Below are positions 8,285 to 17,662 of a stretch of DNA of 64,000 bases, piece by piece. Where the stretch lies: contig CAYRWA010000001.1 of the NCBI GenBank assembly GCA_964427915.1, positions 62,001 to 126,000 on the forward strand. The letters run 5' to 3'. Positions within the stretch are counted from its first letter, which is position 1; each line of letters opens with the position of its first letter. The stretch is from JAGLCW01 sp964427915. GTDB lineage: Bacteria > Caldisericota > Caldisericia > UBA6126. The notes under the pieces are model-generated. The model ran no database searches, was not told the origin of the DNA, and saw only the letters and a program-made list of their open reading frames with translations. The position numbers and the translations under genes are program-made.

Positions 8285-9116
8285 AATATCCTCCACAAAT
8301 TCGATGGATACCAGCTAAATCATCCTTAATGAAGCAATGATAAAAACCATAGTATTCCATTTTTTGGTTACACTTTTCAGACAATCCATCGCACATTTCA
8401 AATAAAAGCAATCCATTTTTAGCAAGATGATTACGAGATTCTCGTATAAGCTTATCTATCAGCTGCAAACCATCGGTCCCTCCATCCAAAGCGAGTCGTG
8501 GTTCCTTTTTCACATCGTCAGGGAGTGAATCAAGCCACGAAGTTGGTATATAGGGAGGGTTTGATACAATCAGGTTGTAGGTGTCCTTTATATTGGCAAA
8601 CATATCGCTATGAATAAGTCGAAGTCGGTTCTGGAGTCGATATTTTTCACAATTCCTTGTAGCAACTTGAAGAGCTTCGAGAGAAATATCAGAAGCATCA
8701 ACGCGTGCAGTAGGAAACAGAACTCCAATGGCAATAGCAATAGCACCTGAACCAGTCCCTAGGTCAAGGATATGTGCGCAAGATTGTTGTTGTAGAAAAG
8801 CTACCGAAAGATCGACTAAAAGCTCTGTTTCTGGTCTTGGAATTAACACATTTTCGTTGACATCAAGAGAAAGAGTAAAGAAAGGTTTTTCTCCCGTAAT
8901 ATAAGCAATTGGACAACCCTGCACTCTTCTGTTTAGAAATGCTTGATACTTTGACAATTCCTTTTCACTAATGGGGTCCTGAAGATGAGCATACAAATAG
9001 GTTCGATTCATCTGTAGTGACTGCATCAAAAGAATCTCCACTTCTACTTTGGCATGATCTGGAGGGAGCTTTTGTGACCCAAATTGAAGGGCATCCGCAA
9101 TGCTCATCGTATTCAT
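8277..9116 (-). CDS. prmC: Release factor glutamine N5-methyltransferase PrmC (HemK)
   Basis: PrmC methylates the glutamine of the GGQ motif in release factors, using SAM. The 279-residue protein has an N-terminal helical domain and the class I methyltransferase core with DLGTGSGAIAIAIG near residue 117. The hallmark NPPYIP (residues about 185-190) binds the substrate glutamine. It lies directly downstream of prfA, its substrate's gene, with a three-base gap. The arrangement is conserved across bacteria. An alternative start at the fourth codon is possible. Confidence 0.95.
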   Translation of the reverse strand: MNTMSIADALQFGSQKLPPDHAKVEVEILLMQSLQMNRTYLYAHLQDPISEKELSKYQAFLNRRVQGCPIAYITGEKPFFTLSLDVNENVLIPRPETELLVDLSVAFLQQQSCAHILDLGTGSGAIAIAIGVLFPTARVDASDISLEALQVATRNCEKYRLQNRLRLIHSDMFANIKDTYNLIVSNPPYIPTSWLDSLPDDVKKEPRLALDGGTDGLQLIDKLIRESRNHLAKNGLLLFEMCDGLSEKCNQKMEYYGFYHCFIKDDLAGIHRICGGYYD

Positions 9117-9119
9117 ATG

Positions 9120-10184
9120 CTACGTTTCAGAAATCTGCTCTTGGTTCCAAGCAAGCTGTAAAGCTTCCACAAATTCATCCAAATCACCATTCATGATTTG
9201 AGGTAAATTATGAGAACTATACCCTATACGGTGATCCGTTACTCGGTTTTGGGGGTAATTGTACGTTCGTATTTTTTCGCTTCGGTCTCCCCAACCCACT
9301 TGGGATTTTCGACTTTGCGACTCTTCATCCTGTATTCTTTGTTTCTCAACATCCAATAAACGGGCATGAAGAATTTTGATAGCGCGCAGCTTATTTTGTA
9401 GTTTCGATCGTTCGTCTTGGCATACAACAACTGTATTGGTTGGAAGGTGTGTTACGCGAATTGCAGTTTCGTTTTTTTGTACATTCTGCCCCCCATGGCC
9501 CGAAGCATTAAAAACATCAATACGTAAATCGGAAGGATCAATATCGATGTCTGCTTCTTCCGCTTCTGTCATGACGGCTACAGTAACGGTGGATGTATGG
9601 ATGCGACCCCCCGATTCCGTTGTAGGAACCCGTTGTACTCGATGAACACCCGATTCAAATTTAAAAAACTTCCTTGCATAGGATCCAGATATTTCAAAAA
9701 TAATTTCCTTGAACCCCCCGATACCAATTTCATGAGAAGACATGATATCTACAGTCAGTTGTTTGGAAATTGCATAGTTGAAATACATTCGGTATAAGTC
9801 TGCTGCAAACAAAGCGGCTTCATCACCACCAGCAGCTGCACGGATCTCGACGATAACATCTCTTTGATCCTCTGGATCTTGTGGGACAAGAAGATCTTTA
9901 ATGTGAGCAATCAGTTGCTCTTTTTTTGCAAGCAACTGATCCAGCTCTAGCTCCAGCTCTTTTCTGTCGGCAGCATTGGCTTCTTCTTTCTTGAGAGTAG
10001 TAAACTCCTCAATTTCTTGCATCAAGGAATGATACTCATGATATGCTTGTGAATACACCTTCAGAGAACGTTCTCGTTTTCCCAACGCAGCTACTTTTTT
10101 TTGATCAGCTAGTACGGTTGGGTCTGACAAAGAAGCCAATATTTCTTGATATTCGTTTTCGTATTGTTTTAATTTCTCGATCAT
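9120..10184 (-). CDS. prfA: Peptide chain release factor 1
   Basis: RF1 recognises UAA and UAG stop codons and triggers peptide release on the ribosome. The 354-residue protein has the usual family length. The GGQ tripeptide is in NASGHGGQNVQKNETAIR at about residue 230. The domain-2 region around GVHRVQRVPTTESGGRIHTS and the C-terminal NRVTDHRIGYSSHNL mark RF1 rather than RF2, and no RF2-type frameshift is present. It overlaps the rho stop by four bases and is followed by prmC. An intact RF1 argues for normal reading of UAG as stop in this organism. Confidence 0.96.
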   Translation of the reverse strand: MIEKLKQYENEYQEILASLSDPTVLADQKKVAALGKRERSLKVYSQAYHEYHSLMQEIEEFTTLKKEEANAADRKELELELDQLLAKKEQLIAHIKDLLVPQDPEDQRDVIVEIRAAAGGDEAALFAADLYRMYFNYAISKQLTVDIMSSHEIGIGGFKEIIFEISGSYARKFFKFESGVHRVQRVPTTESGGRIHTSTVTVAVMTEAEEADIDIDPSDLRIDVFNASGHGGQNVQKNETAIRVTHLPTNTVVVCQDERSKLQNKLRAIKILHARLLDVEKQRIQDEESQSRKSQVGWGDRSEKIRTYNYPQNRVTDHRIGYSSHNLPQIMNGDLDEFVEALQLAWNQEQISET

Positions 10185-11830
10185 ACTTTATTGTTTTTTG
10201 GCTGCTGGAGAGATATACTTTCCAGAAACTTCTCATTTGATGGACTTTCTTTCATCCATTTAATCAATCTTTCTAAAGCTTCAGAGTTATCTAAATTGGA
10301 TAAGAACTTCCGAACCATCCAAATTCGTCGCAGTTCATCCCCTTCATACAAGAGCTCTTCTCTTCGTGTAGAAGATCTCGAAATATCCAAAGCAGGGAAT
10401 ACACGCTTTTCAGACAGTTTCCTTTCAAGAACTAGTTCCATGTTACCAGTTCCCTTAAATTCTTCATAAATGATTTCATCCATTTTGGAACCAGTCTCAA
10501 TCAGGGCTGTTGCCAATATTGTTAAACTACCACCACCGTCTATATTTCGTGCAGCTCCTAAGAACTTTTTGGGACCATGGATAGCTGCTGTATCCAACCC
10601 GCCGGTAAGAGTTCTTCCTGATGGTGTACAAGAAAGATTGTAGGCTCGTGTTAATCGAGTTATTCCGTCCAATAAAATAACAACGTCTTTTTTCATTTCT
10701 ACAAGTCGTTTTGCTCTGTTTAGTGCCAATTCAACAACACGGATATGGTTTTCAGGCAATTGATCAAAGGTGGAAGAAATGATGTCTCCTTTTACGGAGC
10801 GTTTCATATCTGTCACTTCTTCGGGGCGTTCGTCAATCAACAAGATCATTAAATAGGCTTCAGGATTATTCTTTGCAATGCCCTGGGCAATTCTTTTGAT
10901 AACAGTTGTTTTTCCGGCTTTAGGAGGGGACACAATCAGTCCTCTTTGTCCTTTTCCCAGAGGGGATATTAATTCAATCAGCCTGTTGGTTATATTCGCA
11001 GTTTCTACCGAAGCTGAAAGTCGAAAACGTTCCAAAGGAAAGATAGGAATAAGGTCCTCAAAGCGTTGTCTATTAATGATGGAAGTTGGGTGTGCTTTAT
11101 TGATAGAATCGACAGTTGTTAAAGCACTGTATTTTTCCTTTTCGTTACGAGGATTTCTCATCCGTCCTTCAATATAATCCCCTGGACGAAGCCCAAGTTT
11201 TTTAATTAAAGAGGGATGAACATAAATATCAGATGTATCTGGAATATATTTTGGAGATCGTAAAAAACCATACCCATCTACATGTACATCCAAAACTCCT
11301 TTAGCAGTAGGTTTAGAAGGTCCATGGTCATGTTTCATATGGGGAGACTGTTCTTGTTGATATCGACCCTGTTTTGGTTCTCTTTCTTGCGTTTGGGGAG
11401 GGGTCTCTCTTGGTTGTTCTTGGTTTTTAGCTTTATCTGGTGAGATATCTTTTTGTGATGATTTCGTTTCATCCTTCTTCACATCGGCTTTCTCTGTTTT
11501 CTTTTGCGGTTCTTCAGGGGAAATGTTCTCCTTTTTTTCCTCTTTTTCCTCTTTTTCCTCTTTTTCTTCTTTATCTTTTTTTGGCGTGTCCTTTTTGGAA
11601 GAGCTTTTTGAGGTGATTTTGGGAGAAGATTCTTTTGCTGGCTTTTCTTTCTTTTTTTCCGGCTCTTGTAAAGAAGTGTTTCCATCTTTTAAATCTAGAA
11701 TGGCATCAATCAGTTCTTGTTTTTTGAAACGGGTATAGCGCAGAACCTTAATTTCACGAGCTATTTGATACAATTCTCTGGCTCGTAGGGATTCTAAGTA
11801 TTCTCGGGTTAATTGATCTAAGTTAAACAT
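10181..11830 (-). CDS. rho: Transcription termination factor Rho with charged N-terminal insertion
   Basis: Rho is the hexameric RNA helicase that ends transcription. The 549-residue protein exceeds the usual 420. Residues 1-50 form the Rho-N helical domain (REYLESLRARELYQIAREIK). Residues about 54-165 are a Lys/Glu/Pro/Gln-rich, probably disordered insertion with a KEE repeat. The RNA-binding fold follows (LDVHVDGYGFLRSPKYI, DIYVHPSLIKKLGLRPGDYI). The ATPase core has the Walker A PPKAGKTT, LIDERPEEVTDM and LLDGITRLTRAYN. An acidic/basic insertion at this place is known in other Rho proteins and is thought to add RNA contacts. Rho, prfA and prmC form one unit. Confidence 0.95.
   Translation of the reverse strand: MFNLDQLTREYLESLRARELYQIAREIKVLRYTRFKKQELIDAILDLKDGNTSLQEPEKKKEKPAKESSPKITSKSSSKKDTPKKDKEEKEEKEEKEEKKENISPEEPQKKTEKADVKKDETKSSQKDISPDKAKNQEQPRETPPQTQEREPKQGRYQQEQSPHMKHDHGPSKPTAKGVLDVHVDGYGFLRSPKYIPDTSDIYVHPSLIKKLGLRPGDYIEGRMRNPRNEKEKYSALTTVDSINKAHPTSIINRQRFEDLIPIFPLERFRLSASVETANITNRLIELISPLGKGQRGLIVSPPKAGKTTVIKRIAQGIAKNNPEAYLMILLIDERPEEVTDMKRSVKGDIISSTFDQLPENHIRVVELALNRAKRLVEMKKDVVILLDGITRLTRAYNLSCTPSGRTLTGGLDTAAIHGPKKFLGAARNIDGGGSLTILATALIETGSKMDEIIYEEFKGTGNMELVLERKLSEKRVFPALDISRSSTRREELLYEGDELRRIWMVRKFLSNLDNSEALERLIKWMKESPSNEKFLESISLQQPKNNKV
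11526..11573 (-). repeat. Short tandem repeat inside rho (KEE-encoding)
   Basis: A roughly 9-base unit (ctttttcct on the plus strand) repeats about five times with small variation. It encodes a Lys-Glu-Glu repeat in the disordered insertion of Rho. Such a slippery repeat could vary in copy number between strains without breaking the frame. Confidence 0.75.
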
Positions 11831-11850
11831 AAACTACCTCCAAGGGCTAC

Positions 11851-12258
11851 CTATTTGATATCGGTTGAAACTTTATCTATGATTTCATTACACAGACGAT
11901 CAGCAACATGATTCTCTTTTCGGGGAATATGCGTAAACGTTACCGAATGAAAGCAACGAACGAGCTCCATGATTCGTTGATAGAGCGGAAACAAGTCGGG
12001 GCTCTTTACTTTCCATTGATGTCTACACTGATTCACAACCAAAAGGCTGTCACTAAAGATGTGGATATCGTTGTAATGATCTTTTTTGCATTTTTCAAGT
12101 GCTAGCAATACTGCCGTATACTCCGCATAATTGTTCGTTTGAATGCCAAGAAATTTCGCGTACTCACAAACAATTTTTTCATCATTTTGTATGACGTACG
12201 CGCAACTTGCTAAGCCAGGATTGCTTCTACTGGCTCCATCTGTATAGACCTTAATCAT
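11851..12258 (-). CDS. rnhA: Ribonuclease HI
   Basis: A 135-residue RNase H type 1, which cuts the RNA strand of RNA-DNA hybrids. The acidic catalytic set is visible: Asp in VYTDGASRSNPG near residue 7, Glu in NNYAEYTAVLLALE near 46, Asp in IFSDSLLVV near 70 and Asp in HVADRL near 124. It is compact and lacks the basic handle region of E. coli RNase HI, as in many Firmicutes and archaeal-type short enzymes. It overlaps the preceding zinc-ribbon gene by eight bases and lies 20 bases before rho, so it may be co-transcribed with the rho block. Confidence 0.9.
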   Translation of the reverse strand: MIKVYTDGASRSNPGLASCAYVIQNDEKIVCEYAKFLGIQTNNYAEYTAVLLALEKCKKDHYNDIHIFSDSLLVVNQCRHQWKVKSPDLFPLYQRIMELVRCFHSVTFTHIPRKENHVADRLCNEIIDKVSTDIK

Positions 12259-12967
12259 TCTTTCTCACAATGATTCGGTTGCAGTTCTCACAATAATGAA
12301 TTTCGTCTGGCTTGCGGTATATAGCATCAATCAATCGCTGGGATTGGGTGGTGCCACAGCCAGAACATGCACCATTTTCAACAAACACAACAGCACTTTG
12401 CTGTCCTCTAGAGAAGGACTTGTCAAATATCTCTACCAGTTCTTGATCTAGTTTTTCTCGAGATTGTTCAATTTCTTTTTCAACTCCACTGATTTCTTTT
12501 GCAATCTCTTGGGTTCTGGCTTTCATAAAAGCTTTTTCTTGTTGGAATTCTTCTTTTAATCTACTGAATTCGATATCCAGTTCTTGGAAACTCTTCTCTT
12601 CATTCTCGATTTGATTCATGCACTCAATAACGTCCGATTCGGTAATAGCAATTCTTTCTTTCAAAAGTTGTACCTTCCTTTGTAAATCTGAAAGCTCTTT
12701 TGAATTTTTTGGTGCGGTGTTGTCATACATTGTTTTTGTATAATCCTCTGCTTGATGCTCTAAATCTTTTAGAAAAGCTTCCTTTTGTTTCAAGGACACC
12801 TGAGAATCTTGAAAAGATTTTTGCATTTTCTTCCATTGTAAAAATTTTAGTTTTGCGCTTGATTCTATAGATGAAAAACGCAGCTTGATCTTTCGATCTT
12901 CTCGTTTTAATTCATTCAAGCGATCATACTTCAATTGTAAGTGGTATAAATTAAGTAGCATATTCAT
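12251..12967 (-). CDS. Coiled-coil protein with C-terminal C4 zinc ribbon (DUF164/CdsZ-like)
   Basis: The 238-residue protein is almost wholly coiled coil (residues 10-185). It ends in a zinc ribbon with CSGCG near residue 202 and CENC near 228. This is the C4-type zinc ribbon (DUF164) family, whose members occur widely in bacteria with poorly defined roles; some bind nucleic acid or act in secretion. The gene is the first of the minus-strand block and overlaps rnhA by eight bases, a pairing that supports a link with RNA-DNA hybrid metabolism but does not prove it. Confidence 0.8.
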   Translation of the reverse strand: MNMLLNLYHLQLKYDRLNELKREDRKIKLRFSSIESSAKLKFLQWKKMQKSFQDSQVSLKQKEAFLKDLEHQAEDYTKTMYDNTAPKNSKELSDLQRKVQLLKERIAITESDVIECMNQIENEEKSFQELDIEFSRLKEEFQQEKAFMKARTQEIAKEISGVEKEIEQSREKLDQELVEIFDKSFSRGQQSAVVFVENGACSGCGTTQSQRLIDAIYRKPDEIHYCENCNRIIVRKND

Positions 12968-12981
12968 CGATATTATGGATT

Positions 12982-13055
12982 TGGGCCCTGAAGGACTCGA
13001 ACCTCCGACCCGCTGGTTATGAGCCAGCTGCTCTAACCAACTGAGCTAAGGGCCC
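12982..13055 (-). tRNA. tRNA with CAT anticodon (Met, or Ile2 if lysidine-modified)
   Basis: A full cloverleaf reads on the minus strand. The acceptor GGGCCCT pairs with AGGGCCC, the D-arm is GCTCAGTTGGTTAGAGC, the anticodon loop is CTCATAA between GCTGG and CCAGC, and the T-loop is TTCGAGT. No CCA is encoded. The acceptor lacks the initiator C1-A72 mismatch, so this is elongator Met or a tRNA-Ile(CAU). Confidence 0.93.
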
Positions 13056-13135
13056 GGTTAAACCTCCAATGAAATGATTTCATGGCGAATACAAATTTAT
13101 TCTTTTTTCTTTTTTTGTCAAATTTAATCAAAAAA

Positions 13136-13164
13136 TTGACAAAAAGGCATGATTTCATTTTAAT
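13136..13164 (+). promoter_or_regulatory. Putative sigma-70-type promoter of the SLC13 transporter gene
   Basis: TTGACA at 13136-13141 and TTTAAT at 13159-13164 are separated by 17 bases. They lie 37 bases before the transporter's start codon, and an AGAGGTAG ribosome binding site follows near 13185. This is one of the best promoter matches in the window. Confidence 0.6.
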
Positions 13165-13200
13165 AAGTTTTATTCTAAGCAAAAGAGGTAGTGTAAGAAT

Positions 13201-14634
13201 ATGAAAAAGTTACGTTTGTTTCGACTCATGCTGAGTTCACTGTTTTTAGTTTTGATTCCTTCTATTGCTCTCGCTGCAGAATCAACCAGCTCTTCGACAA
13301 ATACTACTCAAATTTGGATTGCAATTGGGATACTAGTTGTTGCTGCCATCCTCTTCTTAACGGAAGCTATTCCGCTAGTTGCTACAGCCATGCTCGTTCC
13401 TTTTTTGCTCGTGATTTTCCAAATCGCTACATTTGGAGAAGCTTTCTCGGGTTTTTCAGATCAATGGGTTCTCCTCTTTCTATTCATGTTCATCATTGGA
13501 GATTCTTTATTTCAAGTGGGTGTTGCTGACAAAATTGGTCATTCCATCATTCGTGTAGCAAAAAACAATGAGACACGCTTAATCATCTATGTCATGCTTG
13601 TCAGTGGAATCATGTCTGCCTTTTTAAGCAACACGGGTACGGCAGCATGTCTTCTTCCTATCATGATAGCAATATCCAAAAGCAGTGGAATTTCTATCAA
13701 AAAGCTCTTAATCCCTATGGCTTTTGCAACTTCTCTTGGAGGAGCCATGACCTTGATTGGTACGCCTCCTAATGGCATTGTTCAATCGGCCTATAGTGGT
13801 GCTGGAGGTGTTTTTACCTTCTTTGATTTTGGCAAGGTTTCTATTTTCATCTTCATCATTGGGATCATTTTCATGGTGACCATTGGTAGAAAGATTCTAG
13901 CGAAAATTGATCAACAATCTTCAGCAAAAGAAAAAAAGGAGCTGGCTGATAGCAATCAGGTTACACCGGAAATTACCTACGACCGCAAAAAAGCTCCTAT
14001 TGCGATTGCAACATTTGTTCTTGTTATCCTGTTCATGGTCATGTCGCCATTATGGAAAAATTTTGCACCGTCTTTGGCTCCTTTTTTCAAAAGTATCCCC
14101 TTGGTTTCCTATGCTGTTTTAGGAGCTGTTGTTATTTTAGCCACCAAAGTAGTTACTGTTAAACAAGCATTTAAAGCTGTAGACTGGACCACTATTTTCT
14201 TGTTTGCCGGTATGCTTTCTATGAAACCTGCTTTAATCAATTCAGGGGCAGCTGAATTTATTGGGAAAGGAATCATCCAGGGTACTGGAGGCATTGGGAT
14301 CAATCCTAATTATGCCGTCCTGATCGCTCTTATTATTGTCAGCGTAATAGTGACTAATTTTATGTCCAACACAGCTACGGCAGCCCTTTTTGCTCCCATT
14401 GCTTTAGAGGTAGGAGTTTTACTTGGATGCAGTCCAGCACCTTTGTTAATGGGTGTAGGGCTTGCTACTTCTGCCTGCTTCTTAACTCCCGTTGCAACTC
14501 CTCCCAATACACTTGTATTAGGACCTGGACGATATACATTTATGGATTATGTAAAATCTGGATGGGCACTACAGCTTCTTGTTGTCATACTGCTTGTGGT
14601 TCTCATTCCCTTCTTTTTCCCGTTTATGCCATAA
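13201..14634 (+). CDS. SLC13 (DASS) family sodium/anion symporter
   Basis: A 477-residue integral membrane transporter with roughly a dozen hydrophobic segments. It matches the divalent anion:Na+ symporter family, which takes up dicarboxylates, citrate or sulfate. The two SNT signature motifs of the inverted repeats are present: FLSNTGTAACLLP near residue 142 and FMSNTATAALFAP near 388. Each is followed later by a TPPN segment (IGTPPNG, ATPPNTL). A cleavable-looking signal sequence precedes the first core helix. The gene has its own promoter and terminator, so it is monocistronic. Substrate cannot be told from sequence. Confidence 0.87.
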   Translation: MKKLRLFRLMLSSLFLVLIPSIALAAESTSSSTNTTQIWIAIGILVVAAILFLTEAIPLVATAMLVPFLLVIFQIATFGEAFSGFSDQWVLLFLFMFIIGDSLFQVGVADKIGHSIIRVAKNNETRLIIYVMLVSGIMSAFLSNTGTAACLLPIMIAISKSSGISIKKLLIPMAFATSLGGAMTLIGTPPNGIVQSAYSGAGGVFTFFDFGKVSIFIFIIGIIFMVTIGRKILAKIDQQSSAKEKKELADSNQVTPEITYDRKKAPIAIATFVLVILFMVMSPLWKNFAPSLAPFFKSIPLVSYAVLGAVVILATKVVTVKQAFKAVDWTTIFLFAGMLSMKPALINSGAAEFIGKGIIQGTGGIGINPNYAVLIALIIVSVIVTNFMSNTATAALFAPIALEVGVLLGCSPAPLLMGVGLATSACFLTPVATPPNTLVLGPGRYTFMDYVKSGWALQLLVVILLVVLIPFFFPFMP

Positions 14635-14650
14635 ACCTTTTTGTAACAAT

Positions 14651-14690
14651 AAAAAAAACCCATTGGAAAAACTTCCAATGGGTTTTTTTT
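14651..14690 (+). terminator. Rho-independent terminator after the SLC13 transporter gene
   Basis: A perfect 12-bp stem (AACCCATTGGAA / TTCCAATGGGTT, 14657-14668 with 14673-14684) with a 4-base loop is followed by a run of eight T. An A-run precedes it, so it could also work on the other strand. Confidence 0.92.
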
Positions 14691-14750
14691 CGCACTCTCC
14701 TCCAATCTTTGTATAATGTTGACAAATCCAATGAATAGGAAGTGCTATCT

Positions 14751-16505
14751 ATGCCACAGTGGAATTTAAACACTCGCTACGCATCAACAGAAGATCTAGC
14801 GATATATAAGGATTTTCAAGAATCAATACAAAAGGCAAAAGAACTCCATGAAAGATATCGACCTCTTCTGAGCAACACAAATCTTCAAGCATCAACACTA
14901 CAAGAATTTTTTAAAGAAACTGAGGCAACCTTAAGCCAAGCGTACCTAGCATTTCAATTTGCCAATCTATCATATGCTTCATGCACGGCAGATCAAAAAG
15001 CTCAAAAGCTTTTCTCCAAAGCCATGGATGCAATGACTGAAATTGAGTCAAGCTTGTCTTTTTGGAAACCCCTTTTATCGAAGCTCCCTATCGATCGTTT
15101 AAAAACACTTTTAAAGAGTGAATTGCTCCATGATTACGAGCATATTCTTTCCCTTCTGATCGATTCGAAAGATCATATATTAAGTGAAAGTGAAGAGCGT
15201 TTACTGTCCACATTTTCAAATTCTTCTCGCGGTGCATTCGCAAATTTATACGATGCCGTTACAAATGGGTATGAGTTCCACATATCTATCGACAACAAGC
15301 AACAAACTCTTACTGGTTCTCAAGTTCGTTCTCTAAGGCTCCATCCTGATCCGACCATTCGAGCTACATCTATGGACACTTTTTTTCATCGATATGCACA
15401 AGACAAACTCGTTCTTGAAAAATCCTACAATGCCATTGCAAAACATTACAACACAGAAGCAGCAGTGAGGCATTTTTCAGAACCCATTCATATGAGAAAT
15501 CATGCCAATGAAGTTGATCATGCGATCGTAGATACTCTTATCGAAACAACATCCCGCCATACAAACGTGGTACAGAAATACTACACCTGGAAGAAAGCAC
15601 AACTAGGCTTTGACCTAAGTCTAGCAGATCTGTATGCCCCTATTGGTCGTGTCAAAAAAACATTTTCCTTTGAAGAAGCCAAGCATATTGTTCTGGATGC
15701 CTATATGAAATTTGATCCAGAGATAGGGTCTATTGCCAGAACATTTTTTGAAGAAAAACGAATTGATTCTGATATTCGTAAAGGCAAGAGGGGAGGAGCT
15801 TTTTGCTCTTATGTCATACCCAATAAAAAACCTTTTGTTCTTCTGAACTATACAGGTACAATGCGAGATGTCATGACCCTTGCTCACGAACTAGGACATG
15901 GAATACACGGGACGTTATCTTCCGAGCAGAACTTCTGGAATTATCATACCCCCCTTACCATGGCTGAAATAGCGTCCGTATTTGGTGAAATGATTGTGAT
16001 GGACTCCATTCTACCAAGTCTTGACCAGGAAGAAAAAAACGCATTTATCGCTTCCAAAATGGAAGATATGTTTGCAACAATGTTTCGACAAAACATGTTT
16101 TGTCGATTTGAGATTGCTTCTCACAAAATGATACAAGAAAATGGAAGTGCCAATTGGGATGAACTATCCGAACTCTACCACCAAGAGCTCCTAAAAGTTT
16201 TTGGTACCTCTGTCGGCATACCCCAGGAATACCACTATGAATGGGCATCAATTCCCCATATCTTCAATGTGCCTTTTTATGTATATGCCTACAATTTTGC
16301 CAATCTATTAGTCATTGCTCTTTACCAGAAATACAAAGAGGAGGGCTCCGTGTTTATTCCTCTTTACAAAGATCTGCTAAAACATGGGGGCAAACAAGAT
16401 CCTACGACCCTTCTTGCGCCACTAGGCATTCAGCTTGATTCAGAATCGTTTTGGGAAAAGGGTTTTGCCTATGTGTCAAACCACCTTCTTCCATCACTTC
16501 TTTAG
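14751..16505 (+). CDS. pepF: Oligoendopeptidase F (M3 family)
   Basis: PepF is a cytoplasmic zinc endopeptidase that degrades short peptides. The zinc-binding HExxH is in TLAHELGHGIHGTL near residue 380. The wider M3B signature (TMAEIASVFGEMI about 25 residues later) supplies the third ligand. The protein is about 584 residues, normal for PepF. I prefer ATG 14751 because AGGAAG lies 9 bases upstream, over the in-frame GTG at 14742 that overlaps this site. A TATAAT lies at 14712-14717 but has no good -35. Tgt follows eight bases after the stop. Confidence 0.93.
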   Translation: MPQWNLNTRYASTEDLAIYKDFQESIQKAKELHERYRPLLSNTNLQASTLQEFFKETEATLSQAYLAFQFANLSYASCTADQKAQKLFSKAMDAMTEIESSLSFWKPLLSKLPIDRLKTLLKSELLHDYEHILSLLIDSKDHILSESEERLLSTFSNSSRGAFANLYDAVTNGYEFHISIDNKQQTLTGSQVRSLRLHPDPTIRATSMDTFFHRYAQDKLVLEKSYNAIAKHYNTEAAVRHFSEPIHMRNHANEVDHAIVDTLIETTSRHTNVVQKYYTWKKAQLGFDLSLADLYAPIGRVKKTFSFEEAKHIVLDAYMKFDPEIGSIARTFFEEKRIDSDIRKGKRGGAFCSYVIPNKKPFVLLNYTGTMRDVMTLAHELGHGIHGTLSSEQNFWNYHTPLTMAEIASVFGEMIVMDSILPSLDQEEKNAFIASKMEDMFATMFRQNMFCRFEIASHKMIQENGSANWDELSELYHQELLKVFGTSVGIPQEYHYEWASIPHIFNVPFYVYAYNFANLLVIALYQKYKEEGSVFIPLYKDLLKHGGKQDPTTLLAPLGIQLDSESFWEKGFAYVSNHLLPSLL

Positions 16506-16513
16506 ATTGCGTC

Positions 16514-17659
16514 ATGAAAGATAAGATTCAGTTCTCCATCCTATCAAATGACTCTTCTTCAAGTGCAAGAATAACGCAGTTTGAAACGCATCACGGCGTT
16601 TTAGAAACTCCTGTTTTTATGCCCGTGGGTACCTGTGCAACTGTTAAGGCTTGTACGGTTGATCAACTACTTGAAATTGATATTCCTATTCTTCTATCCA
16701 ATACCTATCACTTGTACTTACAACCAGGAGATGACATTATCAAGGAGGCAGGAGGTCTTCATTCTTTTATGAATTGGGACCGTATTATTCTTACCGATTC
16801 GGGTGGATTTCAAATTTTTTCGCTATCGCACATGAGTAAAATTCAATCCAATGGGGTTGAATTCAGATCTTTTAGAGATGGGTCAAAACATTTCTTTACC
16901 CCAGAAAAAACGATCTCTATCCAACAAAATCTAGGCTCTGATATCATTATGCCATTGGACATCTGTACACAATTCGGAACCTCCCAAAAGGAGACTCAAA
17001 AATCCACAGAATATACTGTTCGTTGGGCAAAGATGGCAAAAAAAGCCACCGAAAACGATAAAAACCAAATTCTTTTTGGAATCGTACAAGGTGGATTTAC
17101 TACAAAAGGGCGCCAAGAATGTATGGAGCAACTAAGAGAAATTGGTTTTCCCGGGTATTCAATAGGATCCCTAAGCGTTGGAGAACCCAGAGAAGTATTT
17201 GAAGAAATCACGAATCATATTGCTCCTCAATTGCATGATGGCCCTGTCTATTTAATGGGCGTTGGAGACCCATATCGAATACTAAAAGCCATTGGTATGG
17301 GAGTCGATATGTTTGATTGTGTTTTGCCTACGAGAATTGCTCGAAACCGCACATTGTTTACCCGTAATGGAAGAATTACTTTAACCAACAAACGATTTGA
17401 AAGAGACTTTCGTCCCGTAGAAGAAACATGTCAATGCTATACATGCAAAAACTACTCCAAAGCCTATTTGCGTCACTTGTATAAAGCCGATGAAATCCTT
17501 GCATCCACACTCGGGAGTATTCACAATCTGCATTTTTTACATCACTTAATCCAAGAAGCCAAGGAAGCAATTCGAAAGAGCACGTATACCTCTTTCATGA
17601 ATGCCTTCCTAGCACAATATGAAGAAGGAGAAAAACTCCGAAAAAGAGAGGACACTTAA
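16514..17659 (+). CDS. tgt: Queuine/preQ1 tRNA-guanine transglycosylase
   Basis: TGT exchanges guanine 34 of GUN-anticodon tRNAs for preQ1 in bacterial queuosine synthesis. Residues LTDSGGFQIF carry the general acid/base Asp, and MFDCVLPTRIARN carries the nucleophile Asp. The zinc site is C-Q-C-Y-T-C followed by a His in the LHFLHH region. I place the start at ATG 16514 (381 aa, normal length). A longer in-frame start inside pepF would add an unrelated peptide. No strong ribosome binding site is seen. The queuosine gene queH lies at 62835-63374. Confidence 0.95.
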   Translation: MKDKIQFSILSNDSSSSARITQFETHHGVLETPVFMPVGTCATVKACTVDQLLEIDIPILLSNTYHLYLQPGDDIIKEAGGLHSFMNWDRIILTDSGGFQIFSLSHMSKIQSNGVEFRSFRDGSKHFFTPEKTISIQQNLGSDIIMPLDICTQFGTSQKETQKSTEYTVRWAKMAKKATENDKNQILFGIVQGGFTTKGRQECMEQLREIGFPGYSIGSLSVGEPREVFEEITNHIAPQLHDGPVYLMGVGDPYRILKAIGMGVDMFDCVLPTRIARNRTLFTRNGRITLTNKRFERDFRPVEETCQCYTCKNYSKAYLRHLYKADEILASTLGSIHNLHFLHHLIQEAKEAIRKSTYTSFMNAFLAQYEEGEKLRKREDT

Positions 17660-17662
17660 CCC

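Noticed and set aside
11479..11738. Lys- and Ser/Phe-rich open frames on both strands of the rho insertion
   Set aside because: They are shadows of the low-complexity rho coding sequence and have no ribosome binding sites or homology.
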